In this document: in pieces, positions 47,757 to 57,191 of the stretch | Layout of the letters: each line of letters opens with the position of its first letter | Numbering within the stretch: the stretch's first letter is position 1 | NCBI RefSeq assembly: GCF_000013085.1 | Contig: NC_007643.1 | Location: 1,349,001-1,413,000, forward strand | Length of the DNA stretch: 64,000 nt | Source: Rhodospirillum rubrum ATCC 11170 | GTDB lineage: Bacteria > Pseudomonadota > Alphaproteobacteria > Rhodospirillales > Rhodospirillaceae | Direction: 5' to 3' | Translations under genes and position numbers: made by a program | The notes under the pieces: generated by a model | What the model was told of the DNA's origin: nothing | What the model saw: only the letters and a program-made list of their open reading frames with translations | Database searches by the model: none

Positions 47757-48934
47757 TGGATCAAAGGACCGCCCTGGGGGAAGCCCAGGGGCGTCGGGCG
47801 CGCGGAGCGGTTGGCGTGTTGTTTCTGACCAACGGCATGGCCTTGGGCCTGTGGTCGGCGCTGATTCCCGGGGTCAAGCAGGGGTTGGCGCTGTCGGATG
47901 GCCGCTTGGGCATCGCCTTGCTGGCGATGGCGATCGGCGCCCTGGTGGCCATGCCGCTGACCGGCGTTCTCGTCGCCCGCTTCGGCAGCGCCATGGTCGG
48001 CCGCTGCGCCGCCCTGGTGTTCTTCGCCGTTTTGCCGCTGCCGGTGATCGCGCCGTCGTTGCCGCTGCTGGTCGCGGCGCTGATCGTGCTGGGCGGGGCC
48101 AATGGCGTGCTTGATGTGGCGATGAACGCCCATGGGGTGCTGGTCGAGGGGCGGCTGGGCCGGCCGGTGATGTCGTCGTTCCATGGCATGTTCAGCCTGG
48201 GCGGACTGATCGGCGCCGGGGTTGGCGGCGGCTTGCTGGTTTGGGCGGGCGGGCCGGCCCTGGCTTTGGGGCTGGCCTGCGTCGCCGCCCTGGCGGTGCT
48301 TGCCGGCTGGGGCCGGTTGCTGCCCGCCAGCGCCGATATCGGCAGCCATGCGGGGGCGGGCTTCGCCCTGCCGCGCCGGGGCACCCTGGTGCTCGGCCTG
48401 CTGGCCTTCGCCGTGCTGATGAGCGAGGGCGCCATGCTTGACTGGAGCGCCGTTCATCTGCGCGAGAGCCTGGGCGCCGGAGCGGCCTTGGGCGGGGCCG
48501 GTTATGCGGCGTTTTCGGCGGCGATGGCCGTCGGCCGTTTTTCGGGCGACGCCCTGCGCCGGCGTCTGGGCTCGGTGGTTCTGACCCGGGGCGGCGGAGT
48601 GATCGCCGCCGTCGGTTTGGGGGCGGGGCTGATGGTCGGCACGCCCGGGGCGATGATCGCCGGCTTCGCCTGCGCCGGCATCGGCTTTGCCAATATGGTG
48701 CCGGTTCTGTTCGGCGCCGCCGGCCGGGTGCCCGGGGCGGCGCCGGCCACCTCGATCACCGCCGTCGCCACCCTGGGCTATGCCGGCTTCCTGGTCGGGC
48801 CGCCGCTGATCGGCGCCGTGGCCGAGGCGACCCGCCTGGGGCAGGCCCTGGGGCTGGCCGTGCTGGCCGGTCTGCTGGTCGCCCTCGCCGCCGGGGTCAC
48901 CCGGGTCGCCGATGGCCACGGCAAAGGCGCTTAG
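47753..48934 (+). CDS. MFS permease, fucose/sugar-efflux-like
   Basis: The 393-residue protein has about 12 membrane helices and the pattern of small sugar MFS transporters (FLTNGMALGLWSALIPGVKQ, a half-repeat around LGLLAFAVLMSEGAMLDWSA). The DeoR-type neighbour suggests a carbohydrate or polyol cargo. Start overlaps the regulator stop. The gene ends in an AGAGCTGCGT palindrome. Confidence 0.85.
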   Translation: MMDQRTALGEAQGRRARGAVGVLFLTNGMALGLWSALIPGVKQGLALSDGRLGIALLAMAIGALVAMPLTGVLVARFGSAMVGRCAALVFFAVLPLPVIAPSLPLLVAALIVLGGANGVLDVAMNAHGVLVEGRLGRPVMSSFHGMFSLGGLIGAGVGGGLLVWAGGPALALGLACVAALAVLAGWGRLLPASADIGSHAGAGFALPRRGTLVLGLLAFAVLMSEGAMLDWSAVHLRESLGAGAALGGAGYAAFSAAMAVGRFSGDALRRRLGSVVLTRGGGVIAAVGLGAGLMVGTPGAMIAGFACAGIGFANMVPVLFGAAGRVPGAAPATSITAVATLGYAGFLVGPPLIGAVAEATRLGQALGLAVLAGLLVALAAGVTRVADGHGKGA

Positions 48935-48973
48935 AGCTGCGTGCGTGACATCTGGTACCGGAACGCAGCTCTA
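48933..48973. repeat. AGAGCTGCGT palindrome
   Basis: TAGAGCTGCGT and ACGCAGCTCTA flank a short loop immediately at the stop of the MFS gene. It resembles the AGAGC-bounded palindrome at 42162 in layout and lies next to another palindromic repeat at 48989. Confidence 0.65.
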
Positions 48974-48988
48974 ACCCACTGATATTGA

Positions 48989-49033
48989 AGCAAATCGTCG
49001 TCGCACTCTGGAACAGAGTGCTCGGGATTTGCT
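48989..49033. repeat. Palindromic intergenic repeat, copy A
   Basis: The 45-base element starts AGCAAATCGTCGTCGCACTC, centres on CTGGAACAG, and ends GAGTGCTCGGGATTTGCT, touching the ftsY stop. Its inverted copy lies at 60577-60620, differing mainly in the central four bases. It is a dispersed, inverted-repeat element. Confidence 0.88.
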
Positions 49034-50554
49034 CTAATCGAGGTCCATCAGCCCGCGGGCGAAGTCCCGCGCGCTGAAGGGGCGCAGATCATCGATGCCT
49101 TCGCCGATGCCGACGTAATGGACGGGCAGGCCGAATTTATCGGCAAGCGCCACCACCACGCCGCCCTTGGCCGTGCCGTCGAGCTTGGTCATCACCAGTC
49201 CCGAGACATCGGTCATCTCCTGGAAGACCTTGACCTGCTGGTGGGCGTTTTGGCCGACGGTGGCGTCGAGGACCTGGAGACAGGTATGGGGAACCGCCGG
49301 ATCGATCTTGCGCAGCACGCGCACGACCTTTTTCAGTTCCTCCATCAGCTCGGTCTTGTTGTGCAAGCGGCCGGCGGTATCGATCAGCAGCACGTCGTAG
49401 CCCTCGGCCCGCGCCTTTTGCAGGGCGTCGAAAGCGAGGCCGGCGGAATCGGCGCCGGTGTCGCGGGCGATCACCTCGCAGCCGGTGCGATCCCCCCAGA
49501 TGCGCAGTTGTTCGACGGCGGCGGCGCGGAAGGTGTCGCCGGCGGCCAGCAGCACCCTTTTGTTCTCGTGCACCAACTGGTTGGCGATCTTGCCGATCGT
49601 CGTGGTCTTGCCCGAGCCGTTGACGCCGACCACCAGGACGACATGGGGCTTGAGCGACCCGTCGATTTCGAGCGGCCGGGCGACAGGGCCGAGGATGGTG
49701 GCGATCTCGTCGGCGAAATGGCCGCGAATCTCTTCGCCGGTCACGTTCTTGCCAAAGCGTTCCTTGGCCAGCGAGCGCGTCAGCTTGCCCGCGGTCTCGA
49801 CGCCGATATCGGCGGTGATCAGCAGGTCTTCCAGATCCTCGAGCGCCTGATCATCGAGCTTGCGCTCGCTGACCAGCCCCATGATGCCGCCAACCAGCTT
49901 GCCCGAGGTCCGCGACAGACCGCCGCGCAGCCGGGCGAAGAAGCTGACCTTGACCGGCTCGGCCACTGGTTCTGGAAGAACCTCCGGCCAGAACTCGGGG
50001 ATGGCTTCGGGAACGACCGGCGGCGCCGCCTCGGGCGTGATCTGCGGGGCGATGACCTCGGGCAGGCTCTCGGGAACGAGGGCCTCGGGCGCGGTCGCCG
50101 GCGGCGGGGCGGTGGGTGGCACCGGCGGCGGCGGAGCCGGCTTGGGAATGGACGGCTTGGCGACGGGCGGCTTGGCGGCGGGCGGCGGAACCGCGACCGG
50201 CTTGGGCTCGGGCTTGGCGCTCGGCACGACGACCGGCTTGGGCGGCGTCGGCCTCGCCTCGGGCCGGGGCTTGGCCAGCGGCGGCGGGGCGCTGAGCGGG
50301 CGCTTGGGCGTGGTGGGGGGCGCGGCGGCGGGCGGGGCGAGGGCGGCGAGTTCGGCCTGCTCGGCGGCGGCCAGTTCGGCTTCGGCCACATCGAACGACA
50401 CCGGGCCGACGATGGTCCAGAAAAGCGTGCTCCAGAAGCCCCGCTTCTTATGGGCGAGCGGGTCGATGCGACGGCGGGGCCGGCTTTCGAGGGACGTCGG
50501 GACCGCCACGGCGGTGCCCTTCTTCTTCCGCTGATTGGCGCTGTGCTCGCTCAC
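49034..50554 (-). CDS. ftsY: Signal recognition particle receptor FtsY
   Basis: The 506-residue SRP GTPase has an acidic/proline-alanine-rich N-terminal region (about residues 60-200) that is unusually long and Pro-rich, then the NG domain: VGVNGSGKTTTIGKIA (G1), DTAGRLHNK, TKLDGTAKGG and GIGEGIDDLRPF. It docks ribosome-SRP complexes at the membrane with Ffh, whose gene lies 2.6 kb away on the other strand. ATG at 50554 overlaps the mtaB stop. Confidence 0.97.
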   Translation of the reverse strand: MSEHSANQRKKKGTAVAVPTSLESRPRRRIDPLAHKKRGFWSTLFWTIVGPVSFDVAEAELAAAEQAELAALAPPAAAPPTTPKRPLSAPPPLAKPRPEARPTPPKPVVVPSAKPEPKPVAVPPPAAKPPVAKPSIPKPAPPPPVPPTAPPPATAPEALVPESLPEVIAPQITPEAAPPVVPEAIPEFWPEVLPEPVAEPVKVSFFARLRGGLSRTSGKLVGGIMGLVSERKLDDQALEDLEDLLITADIGVETAGKLTRSLAKERFGKNVTGEEIRGHFADEIATILGPVARPLEIDGSLKPHVVLVVGVNGSGKTTTIGKIANQLVHENKRVLLAAGDTFRAAAVEQLRIWGDRTGCEVIARDTGADSAGLAFDALQKARAEGYDVLLIDTAGRLHNKTELMEELKKVVRVLRKIDPAVPHTCLQVLDATVGQNAHQQVKVFQEMTDVSGLVMTKLDGTAKGGVVVALADKFGLPVHYVGIGEGIDDLRPFSARDFARGLMDLD

Positions 50555-51876
50555 GAAACGGCTTCTCCGATCAGATGGCCACCCTCACCGGCGCGCAGCC
50601 GGACGGGCACGATGCTGCCCGGCGTCAGGGCCGGGTCCACGCTCACGGGGACAAAGGTCTCGCCATGGCCTTCGCCAGGGCGTTCGATCAAAACATGGTC
50701 GATGCCGCCGACCAGCACGGCGCGGTGGGCGGCCAGGGCCGCTTCGCCGGCCTCGCGCAGGCGCCGCGCCCGGTCCTTGACCACGGCCTTGTCGACCTGG
50801 GGCATCAGCGCCGCCGGGGTTCCCGGGCGCGGGCTATAGGGGAACACATGCAGATGGGTCAGCCCGGCCTCCTCGACCAGGGCCAGGGATTGGGCGAAGT
50901 GCTCTTCGGTTTCGGTGGGGAAGCCGACGATGATATCGGCGCCCAGCGCCATCCCGGGGCGCAGCGTCCGCAGGCGCTGGGCGAGGGCGATGACGTCGTC
51001 GCGCAGGTGGCGGCGCTTCATGCGCTTGAGGATCAGATCGGCGCCGGCCTGAACCGAGAGATGAAGATGGGCGAGCAGCCGGGGCTCGCTGGCCACCAGG
51101 GCCAGCAGATCCTCGTCGACCTCGACCGGATCAAGGCTCGACAGCCGCAGGCGGGGCAGGTCCGGCACGGCGCGCAGCAGGCGGCGCACCATCTGACCCA
51201 GGCTTGGCGCCCCGGGCAGATCGGGACCATAGGCGGTGATGTCGACCCCGGTTAGCACCACTTCCCGATAGCCGGCCGCGACCAGGGCGCGGATCTGGTC
51301 GACGATGCGGCCCATCGGCACGCTGCGGCTGTTGCCGCGGGCGAAGGGGATGATGCAGAAGGTGCAGCGGTGGTCGCAGCCCTGCTGAACCTGAACGAAG
51401 GCGCGGGCCCGTCCCTCGAAGCCGCCGACCAGATGCAGCGCGGTTTCGCGCACGGTCATGATGTCGTCGACCAGGATCTTTTCCGGGGCGCCCAGGTCAA
51501 GTCCGCCGGCCAGCGGCCGATAGCTTTCCGCCTTCAGCTTTTCCTCGTTGCCCAGCACCTGATCGACCTCGGGCATCGCCCCCCAGCCTTTCGGGTCAAG
51601 CTGGGCGCCGCAGCCGGTGACGATCAGCCGGGTTTCCGGATTCTCGCGGCGCAGGCGGCGGATGGTCTGGCGGGCCTGACGCTCGGCCTCGCGGGTGACG
51701 GCGCAGGTATTGACGATGATGGCATCGCTCAGCCCGGCCTTGGCCGCCTGTTCGCGCATCACCTCGGATTCATAGGTATTGAGACGGCAGCCGAAAGTGA
51801 CGATGCGCGGACCGCCGGGGCTGGCGTTATCGTCGATCGCATCGGCCGTCGGCGGCGCGAGGGGAGTGGCGGTCAT
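50551..51876 (-). CDS. mtaB: tRNA methylthiotransferase MtaB
   Basis: The 441-residue radical-SAM protein has the UPF0004 domain (IVTFGCRLNTYESEVM, NTCAVTREAERQ, VTGCGAQ) with three Fe-S cysteines, the radical SAM motif QQGCDHRCTFCIIPFARG, and a TRAM domain. MtaB converts t6A37 to ms2t6A37 in tRNAs reading ANN codons. The GCRLN N-terminus is typical of MtaB versus MiaB or RimO. ATG at 51876 overlaps dapF. Confidence 0.95.
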   Translation of the reverse strand: MTATPLAPPTADAIDDNASPGGPRIVTFGCRLNTYESEVMREQAAKAGLSDAIIVNTCAVTREAERQARQTIRRLRRENPETRLIVTGCGAQLDPKGWGAMPEVDQVLGNEEKLKAESYRPLAGGLDLGAPEKILVDDIMTVRETALHLVGGFEGRARAFVQVQQGCDHRCTFCIIPFARGNSRSVPMGRIVDQIRALVAAGYREVVLTGVDITAYGPDLPGAPSLGQMVRRLLRAVPDLPRLRLSSLDPVEVDEDLLALVASEPRLLAHLHLSVQAGADLILKRMKRRHLRDDVIALAQRLRTLRPGMALGADIIVGFPTETEEHFAQSLALVEEAGLTHLHVFPYSPRPGTPAALMPQVDKAVVKDRARRLREAGEAALAAHRAVLVGGIDHVLIERPGEGHGETFVPVSVDPALTPGSIVPVRLRAGEGGHLIGEAVS

Positions 51877-52715
51877 GCCCAGGCTCCTTCGTCCAGGACC
51901 CCCGAATAGGCCAGGGTGGCACTGCCGGTCATCAGCACATGGCCGTCGCTTTCGCGCCAGACGATGCCAAGCGTGCCGCCATCGAGAACGACCTCGGCGG
52001 TGCGGCCGGCGATCAAGCCGCGCCGCATGGCGGCCACGGCGCTGGCGCAGGCGCCGGTGCCGCAGGCTCGGGTGATGCCGACGCCGCGTTCCCATACCCG
52101 CATGCGCAAACGGCCATCGGCGCGGAGGTGAACGGCTTCGACATTGGTGCGATTGGGGAACAGGCCATGGTGCTCGATCAGCGGACCCCAGGTGGCGAGG
52201 TCGATGGCGTCGGCGTCGTCAACGAAGAACACCGCATGGGGATTGCCCATCGATACGGCGCAGGGGTCGCTCAACGGGCCGACGCTCAGCTCGATGTGGA
52301 GGGTATCGGCCGCCCCGGCCAGCGGGATCTCTTGCCAGGTCAGACGGGCCGGGCCCATGTCGACCTCGATCAACTCGCCACTGGCCCGGCGGGCTTCGAC
52401 CATGCCGCCCAGGGTTTCGATCAGAACGCTTTCGGCTTCGCGTTCCTCAAGCAGCAGGCGGCCGACGCAGCGCGAGGCGTTGCCACAGCTTTCGACGATT
52501 TCGCCATCGGCGTTGCGCAGGCCCATGAAGGCGACGCCGCCACCACGCGCCGGTTCGATGGTGACGAACTGATCGCAGCCCACCCCCGAATGCCGGTCGG
52601 CCAAGGCGCGGACGCGCTCGGGCGTCAGGTCGAGCGGACGGGTCCGGGCGTCGATCACGATAAAATCGTTGCCCAGGCCGTGCATTTTCAGGAAATGGGT
52701 GCCACGTATGCTCAT
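51873..52715 (-). CDS. dapF: Diaminopimelate epimerase
   Basis: The 280-residue two-domain epimerase has the catalytic cysteines in ESCGNASRCVGRLL and GITRACGTGACASA, and FLKMHGLGNDFIVID at the N-terminus. It interconverts LL- and meso-diaminopimelate for lysine and peptidoglycan. dapF-mtaB-ftsY form a translationally coupled minus-strand operon. Confidence 0.98.
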   Translation of the reverse strand: MSIRGTHFLKMHGLGNDFIVIDARTRPLDLTPERVRALADRHSGVGCDQFVTIEPARGGGVAFMGLRNADGEIVESCGNASRCVGRLLLEEREAESVLIETLGGMVEARRASGELIEVDMGPARLTWQEIPLAGAADTLHIELSVGPLSDPCAVSMGNPHAVFFVDDADAIDLATWGPLIEHHGLFPNRTNVEAVHLRADGRLRMRVWERGVGITRACGTGACASAVAAMRRGLIAGRTAEVVLDGGTLGIVWRESDGHVLMTGSATLAYSGVLDEGAWA

Positions 52716-53158
52716 GATCGCGACTTATAGGCGTGGCTCGAAACGGAGTCCAGCGGAACACCCGATTCCGGGATCAAACTGTGATGAAGTCGGGTACTGC
52801 CTAACGCGCAATCCTTGATCCGCGCCCGCCAAGCTTGGTGGCGACGGCCCTGAAAGCTGGCTTCGACTGTCCGATTCAGCGCTTTTGCGGTTTTGGGGGC
52901 GGTCGGAGCGTTTGCCGATCATCTCCCCTGCGCCGCCAAGGCCGGGTTTTTCTTGACTCGGCTTGTTGTGGGTTCTAGACAGTGAGCCACCGGAGTCCCG
53001 TTTACGGGGCGGCCGGGATTCTTTGTCATCCGTTTCGGTTGACGGCCAATGCCTCCAAGGAGGTCCGCCAGTCCGCGAGCATCGCGCACTGGCGATACTG
53101 TCGTTTGGCCGAATGCCGGAGCGGAAGGGCGACACCTTTGGGAAACGGGGCGGGGACC
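52716..53158. other. Divergent dapF/ffh promoter region
   Basis: The 443 bases hold no convincing gene. A sigma-70-like promoter for ffh is possible at 52953-52981 (separate entry). No SRP RNA signature was seen. Confidence 0.5.
52953..52981 (+). promoter_or_regulatory. Candidate sigma-70 promoter for ffh
   Basis: TTGACT at 52953-52958 is followed after 17 bases by TAGACA at 52976-52981. The -35 is good, the -10 weak. It would give a leader of about 170 bases to the ffh ATG at 53159. Confidence 0.4.
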
Positions 53159-54673
53159 ATGTTCGACGGACTGTCGGGTCGCTTGGGCGACGTTCTCGAT
53201 AAACTGCGCAGACGGGGTTCCCTTTCGGAAGCCGACGTCGATGCCGCCATGCGCGAAGTGCGCGTCGCCCTTCTCGAGGCCGACGTCGCCCTAGCCGTGG
53301 TCAAGCAGTTCGTTGCCCAGGTCAAGGAACAGGCCATCGGCCAAGAGGTCATCCGCTCGGTCACCCCCGGGCAGATGGTGGTCAAGCTCGTTCACGACGC
53401 CCTGGTCGACATGCTGTCGGGCGAGGGTGGGGTCGAGGCCGAGCCCGATCCGATGTCGCTGGGCATCGATATCGCCCATACCCCGCCGGTGCCGATCCTG
53501 ATGGTCGGCCTGCAGGGGTCGGGCAAGACCACCACCTCGGCCAAGATCGCCCTGCGCATCACCAAGCGCGAGCGCAAGAAGGTGCTGATGGCCTCGCTCG
53601 ACGTTTACCGTCCGGCCGCCCAGCGCCAGCTCGCCATCCTTGGCGAACAGACCGGGGTCGACACCCTGGAAGTGGTGATGGGCCAGAAGCCCGTCGAGAT
53701 CGCCCGCCGCGCCATGCAGGCGGCCCGCGTCGGCGGCTACGACGTGGTCATCCTCGATACCGCCGGCCGGCTGCATATCGACGAAGTGCTGATGACCGAG
53801 GTCGCCGAGGTGCGCGCCCTGGTCAATCCCCACGAGGTGCTGCTGGTCACCGACGCCATGACCGGCCAGGACGCCGTCAACGTCGCCCAGGAATTCAACG
53901 AAAAGGTCGGCGTGACCGGCATCGTGCTGACCCGGGTCGATGGCGACAGCCGCGGCGGCGCGGCCTTGTCGATGCGGGCGGTGACCGGCGTGCCGATCAA
54001 ATTGATGGGCATGGGCGAGAAGATGGACGCCCTTGAGGCGTTCCACGCCCAGCGCATCGCCGGACGCATTCTGGGCATGGGCGACGTCGTCGCCCTGGTC
54101 GAGAAGGCGGCCGAGACCATCGAGATGGATCAGGCCGAACGCGTCGCCAAGCGGATGATGGAAGGCAAGTTCGACCTTGAGGACATGCTGGCCCAGATCC
54201 GTCAGATCAAGAAGATGGGCGACATGAAGGGCCTGCTCGGCATGATGCCCGGCATCAGCAAGATGCAGCGCCAGATGGCCGAATCGAAGATCGACGACAA
54301 CATGATGAAGCGCCAGGAGGCGATCATCTTGTCGATGACGATCAAGGAGCGTCGCAACCCCGATCTGGTCAAGGCCTCGCGCAAGAAGCGCATCGCCGAT
54401 GGCTCGGGCTCGAACGTTCCCGAGGTCAATAAGCTTCTGAAGCAGCACCAGCAGATGGCGGTGGTGATGAAGAAGATGAAAAAGATGGGTGGCAAGAAGG
54501 GTCTGATGGGCCTGCTTGGCGGCATGGGCGGCGGTGGCGAGGGCGACGCGCCCGATCTGTCGGCGCTTGGCGGCGCCGGCGGCGGCCTGCCCCCCGGCTT
54601 TCCCGGTCTCGGCGGTCCGCGCGGCGGGCTGCCCCCAGGTTTTCCCGGTCGGTTCTCCGGGAAGAAGAAGTAG
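53159..54673 (+). CDS. ffh: Signal recognition particle protein Ffh
   Basis: The 504-residue SRP54-type GTPase has the N domain (MFDGLSGRLGDVLDKLRRRG), the G domain with GLQGSGKTTTSAKIALR, DTAGRLHID and TRVDGDSRGG, and a methionine-rich M domain (about 300-460: MPGISKMQRQMAESKIDDNM, KKMKKMGGKKGLMGLLGGMG) plus a Gly/Pro tail. It binds signal peptides and 4.5S RNA. ATG at 53159 gives the canonical N-terminus. It heads the rpsP cluster. Confidence 0.98.
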   Translation: MFDGLSGRLGDVLDKLRRRGSLSEADVDAAMREVRVALLEADVALAVVKQFVAQVKEQAIGQEVIRSVTPGQMVVKLVHDALVDMLSGEGGVEAEPDPMSLGIDIAHTPPVPILMVGLQGSGKTTTSAKIALRITKRERKKVLMASLDVYRPAAQRQLAILGEQTGVDTLEVVMGQKPVEIARRAMQAARVGGYDVVILDTAGRLHIDEVLMTEVAEVRALVNPHEVLLVTDAMTGQDAVNVAQEFNEKVGVTGIVLTRVDGDSRGGAALSMRAVTGVPIKLMGMGEKMDALEAFHAQRIAGRILGMGDVVALVEKAAETIEMDQAERVAKRMMEGKFDLEDMLAQIRQIKKMGDMKGLLGMMPGISKMQRQMAESKIDDNMMKRQEAIILSMTIKERRNPDLVKASRKKRIADGSGSNVPEVNKLLKQHQQMAVVMKKMKKMGGKKGLMGLLGGMGGGGEGDAPDLSALGGAGGGLPPGFPGLGGPRGGLPPGFPGRFSGKKK

Positions 54674-54751
54674 TCGGATAGCGCCCAGGCGGCGCTCCGG
54701 CGTGACTATCGTTTTTTCGAGTTGATCAGGAACTTAGGAGTAAGCAAGACC

Positions 54752-55126
54752 ATGTCCCTGCGAATTCGGCTTGCCCGCGGCGGCGCCAAGAAGCGCCCCT
54801 TCTACCGCATCGTGGTGGCGGATTCCCGCTCGCCGCGTGATGGTCGCTTCATCGAGAAGCTGGGCACCTTCGATCCGATGCTGCCGCGTGACCACGAGCG
54901 CCGCGTCGTTCTCAAGGACGAGCGCGTGAAGTACTGGCTGGGCGTTGGCGCCCTGCCGTCCGATCGCGTCGCCCGGTTCCTTGGCCTGTCCGGCCTGACC
55001 GAGGCCCGCAAGGTCCCCGAGCAGACCAAGCAGGCCCAGCCCAAGGCCAAGGCCCAGGAGCGTCTGCGCGAGGCCGAGGAAAAGGCCCGTGCCGCCGCCG
55101 AAGCCGCGGCGAGCGCCGAAGGCTGA
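54752..55126 (+). CDS. rpsP: 30S ribosomal protein S16
   Basis: The 124-residue protein starts [21 protein letters not shown] with the S16 pattern [32 protein letters not shown]. Compared with the ~80-residue Escherichia coli protein it has a Lys/Ala/Glu-rich C-terminal extension, common in alphaproteobacteria. AGGAG precedes the ATG. Confidence 0.98.
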   Translation: MSLRIRLARGGAKKRPFYRIVVADSRSPRDGRFIEKLGTFDPMLPRDHERRVVLKDERVKYWLGVGALPSDRVARFLGLSGLTEARKVPEQTKQAQPKAKAQERLREAEEKARAAAEAAASAEG

Positions 55127-55247
55127 TGTCTTTTGGGGTTGTCCGTCCGCTCGCTTTCGGGCCGCGGACCCCTTGCCTCTCCCTGGCCGGTTTGATGGCC
55201 GGTAACGGGATGGGCCGGCCAAGCGGCCGGCAACAGGAACGGTGGCG

Positions 55248-55853
55248 ATGACGGAGCGTCTGCTCGTGGGCGTGATCGTGGGATCCCATGGCGTACGGGG
55301 TCTCGTTCGGGTGAAAAGCTTCACCCAGGACGAGATGGCCCTGTGCGACTACGGCCCGCTGTCCGACGAGACCGGGACGCGCCGCTTCGCCGTGGAAGTC
55401 CGAAATCAGGCGAAAGGCGTTGTCATTTGCCAGATTCCGGGGGTTTCCGACCGAACCGCCGCCGACGCGCTGAAGGGGACGCGGCTGTTTCTTGATCGCG
55501 CCGCCTTGCCCGCCGACGCGCTGGAGGAGGACGAATACTACCACGCCGATCTGATCGGACTGCCCGTCGACCTTGTGGACGGCGGCCGGCTTGGGGTGGT
55601 GCATTCGGTTCACGACTTCGGCGCCGGCGATATGCTGGAAGTGACCCTGGCCCAGGGGCGCCGCTCGGTTTTGCTGCCTTTCACCAAGGCGGTGGTTCCG
55701 CTGGTCGACGTCAAGGCCGGACGGCTGGTCGCCGATCCGCCGCTGGGTCTTCTTGACGACACCCGTCCGCCCGCAGGGGTCGAGGGCGAGGTCGAGGAAG
55801 ATCCGGGTGTGGGGATCGATGAGGATGGGGACGGCAAGGGGGGCGCGTCATGA
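55248..55853 (+). CDS. rimM: Ribosome maturation factor RimM
   Basis: The 201-residue protein has the RimM N-terminal barrel ([19 protein letters not shown]) and PRC barrel ([26 protein letters not shown]). It binds S19 and aids 30S head assembly. ATG 55248 fits the AGGAA site better than GTG 55242. An acidic tail ([13 protein letters not shown]) precedes the trmD overlap. Confidence 0.97.
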   Translation: MTERLLVGVIVGSHGVRGLVRVKSFTQDEMALCDYGPLSDETGTRRFAVEVRNQAKGVVICQIPGVSDRTAADALKGTRLFLDRAALPADALEEDEYYHADLIGLPVDLVDGGRLGVVHSVHDFGAGDMLEVTLAQGRRSVLLPFTKAVVPLVDVKAGRLVADPPLGLLDDTRPPAGVEGEVEEDPGVGIDEDGDGKGGAS

Positions 55854-56569
55854 GTTTGCGCGCCGTCGTTCTGACCCTGTTTCCCGAGATGTTTCCCGGA
55901 CCGCTTGGTCATTCCATCGCCGGCAAGGCCTTGGAAACCGGCGCTTGGAGCATCGAGGCCGTCGATATCCGGTCGTTTGCCACCGACCGTCACCATACGG
56001 TGGACGACAGTCCCTTTGGCGGTGGCGCCGGCATGGTCATGCGTCCCGACGTGGTGGATGCGGCGATCGCCGCATCCTGGCCGGGCGATGGTCCGCTGGT
56101 CTATCTGACCCCGCGGGGCCGGGTGCTTGATCAGGCCCTGGTGCGCGAGTTGGCGCAGGCCCCGTCGTTGACCCTGCTGTGCGGACGCTATGAGGGCGTC
56201 GATCAGCGGGTGCTTGACGAACGGGGGATGCTGGAGATCAGCATCGGCGACTATGTCCTGTCCGGTGGAGAGGCGGCCGCCCAGGTCCTGCTTGACGCGG
56301 TGGTGCGGCTGCTTCCGGGAGTCGTCGGCAAGACGGAATCCCTTGAAGACGAGAGTTTCGAGCGGGGACTCCTCGAGTATCCCCATTATACGCGGCCCGC
56401 CGAATGGCGGGGCCGCACGGTACCCGAGGTTCTGACCTCGGGCCACCATCAGAAGGTTTCCGACTGGCGACAGGCCCGGTCGGAGGAGATCACCCAGACG
56501 CGGCGGCCGGACCTGTGGGCCCGCTATGTCGCCGCGCGGACTTCCCTTGATAGAGGATGCGGACAATGA
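55850..56569 (+). CDS. trmD: tRNA (guanine-N1)-methyltransferase TrmD
   Basis: The 239-residue SPOUT methyltransferase has [29 protein letters not shown], the knot [28 protein letters not shown] and [12 protein letters not shown]. It makes m1G37 in tRNAs reading CNN and some others. It overlaps rimM and rplS by ATGA. Confidence 0.98.
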   Translation: MSLRAVVLTLFPEMFPGPLGHSIAGKALETGAWSIEAVDIRSFATDRHHTVDDSPFGGGAGMVMRPDVVDAAIAASWPGDGPLVYLTPRGRVLDQALVRELAQAPSLTLLCGRYEGVDQRVLDERGMLEISIGDYVLSGGEAAAQVLLDAVVRLLPGVVGKTESLEDESFERGLLEYPHYTRPAEWRGRTVPEVLTSGHHQKVSDWRQARSEEITQTRRPDLWARYVAARTSLDRGCGQ

Positions 56570-57057
56570 ACATTATCGAGCAGTTCGAGAAGGAGCAGAT
56601 CGAGAAGCTCCTGGAACAGCGGGGCGTGCCCCAGTTTTCCCCGGGCGACACCCTTCGCGTTCACGTGAAGGTTATCGAAGGCAACCGTCAGCGCGTTCAG
56701 GTCTACGAAGGCGTCTGCATCGCCCGGCGCAATGCCGCGCTGAACTCGTCCTTCACCGTGCGCAAGATCTCGTTTGGCGAAGGCGTTGAGCGTATTTTCC
56801 CGCTCTATGCCCCGACCATCGACCGCATCGAAGTGGTGCGTCGCGGTAAGGTCCGTCGCGCGAAGCTGTACTACCTGCGTGGCCGTCAGGGCCGTTCGGC
56901 GCGTATCATCGAGGATACGACGGCGACCCAGCAGGCTTTGGCCGTCGAGCGCGAGATCAGCCAGGAGCGCAAGGCTTCGGGCAAGGACCAGGCCAGCAAG
57001 CCCGAGGTCCGGCCCCAGGGCAAGAAGCCCGCGCCCAAGCCCAAGGCCAAGAAGTAA
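56566..57057 (+). CDS. rplS: 50S ribosomal protein L19
   Basis: The 163-residue protein has the L19 core ([61 protein letters not shown]) and a Lys/Pro/Ala-rich C-terminal tail. ATG at 56566 overlaps the trmD stop. Confidence 0.98.
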   Translation: MNIIEQFEKEQIEKLLEQRGVPQFSPGDTLRVHVKVIEGNRQRVQVYEGVCIARRNAALNSSFTVRKISFGEGVERIFPLYAPTIDRIEVVRRGKVRRAKLYYLRGRQGRSARIIEDTTATQQALAVEREISQERKASGKDQASKPEVRPQGKKPAPKPKAKK

Positions 57058-57191
57058 GCCTTCGGGTTGCGACGGTCGTCCGCCCTCCTGCTGTCGCCGG
57101 GGTTTTCCCGGCGGCAGCCCCGGCGGGGACTGACCGCCTTTCCGTCTTGGATTTATGCGAACAGCCGAGCCTTTATTTGGAGCGTCGATGC

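Noticed and set aside
52716-53158. 4.5S (SRP) RNA gene next to ffh
   Set aside because: The expected GGAAGCAGCC-type tetraloop and symmetric-loop core is not visible in this interval.
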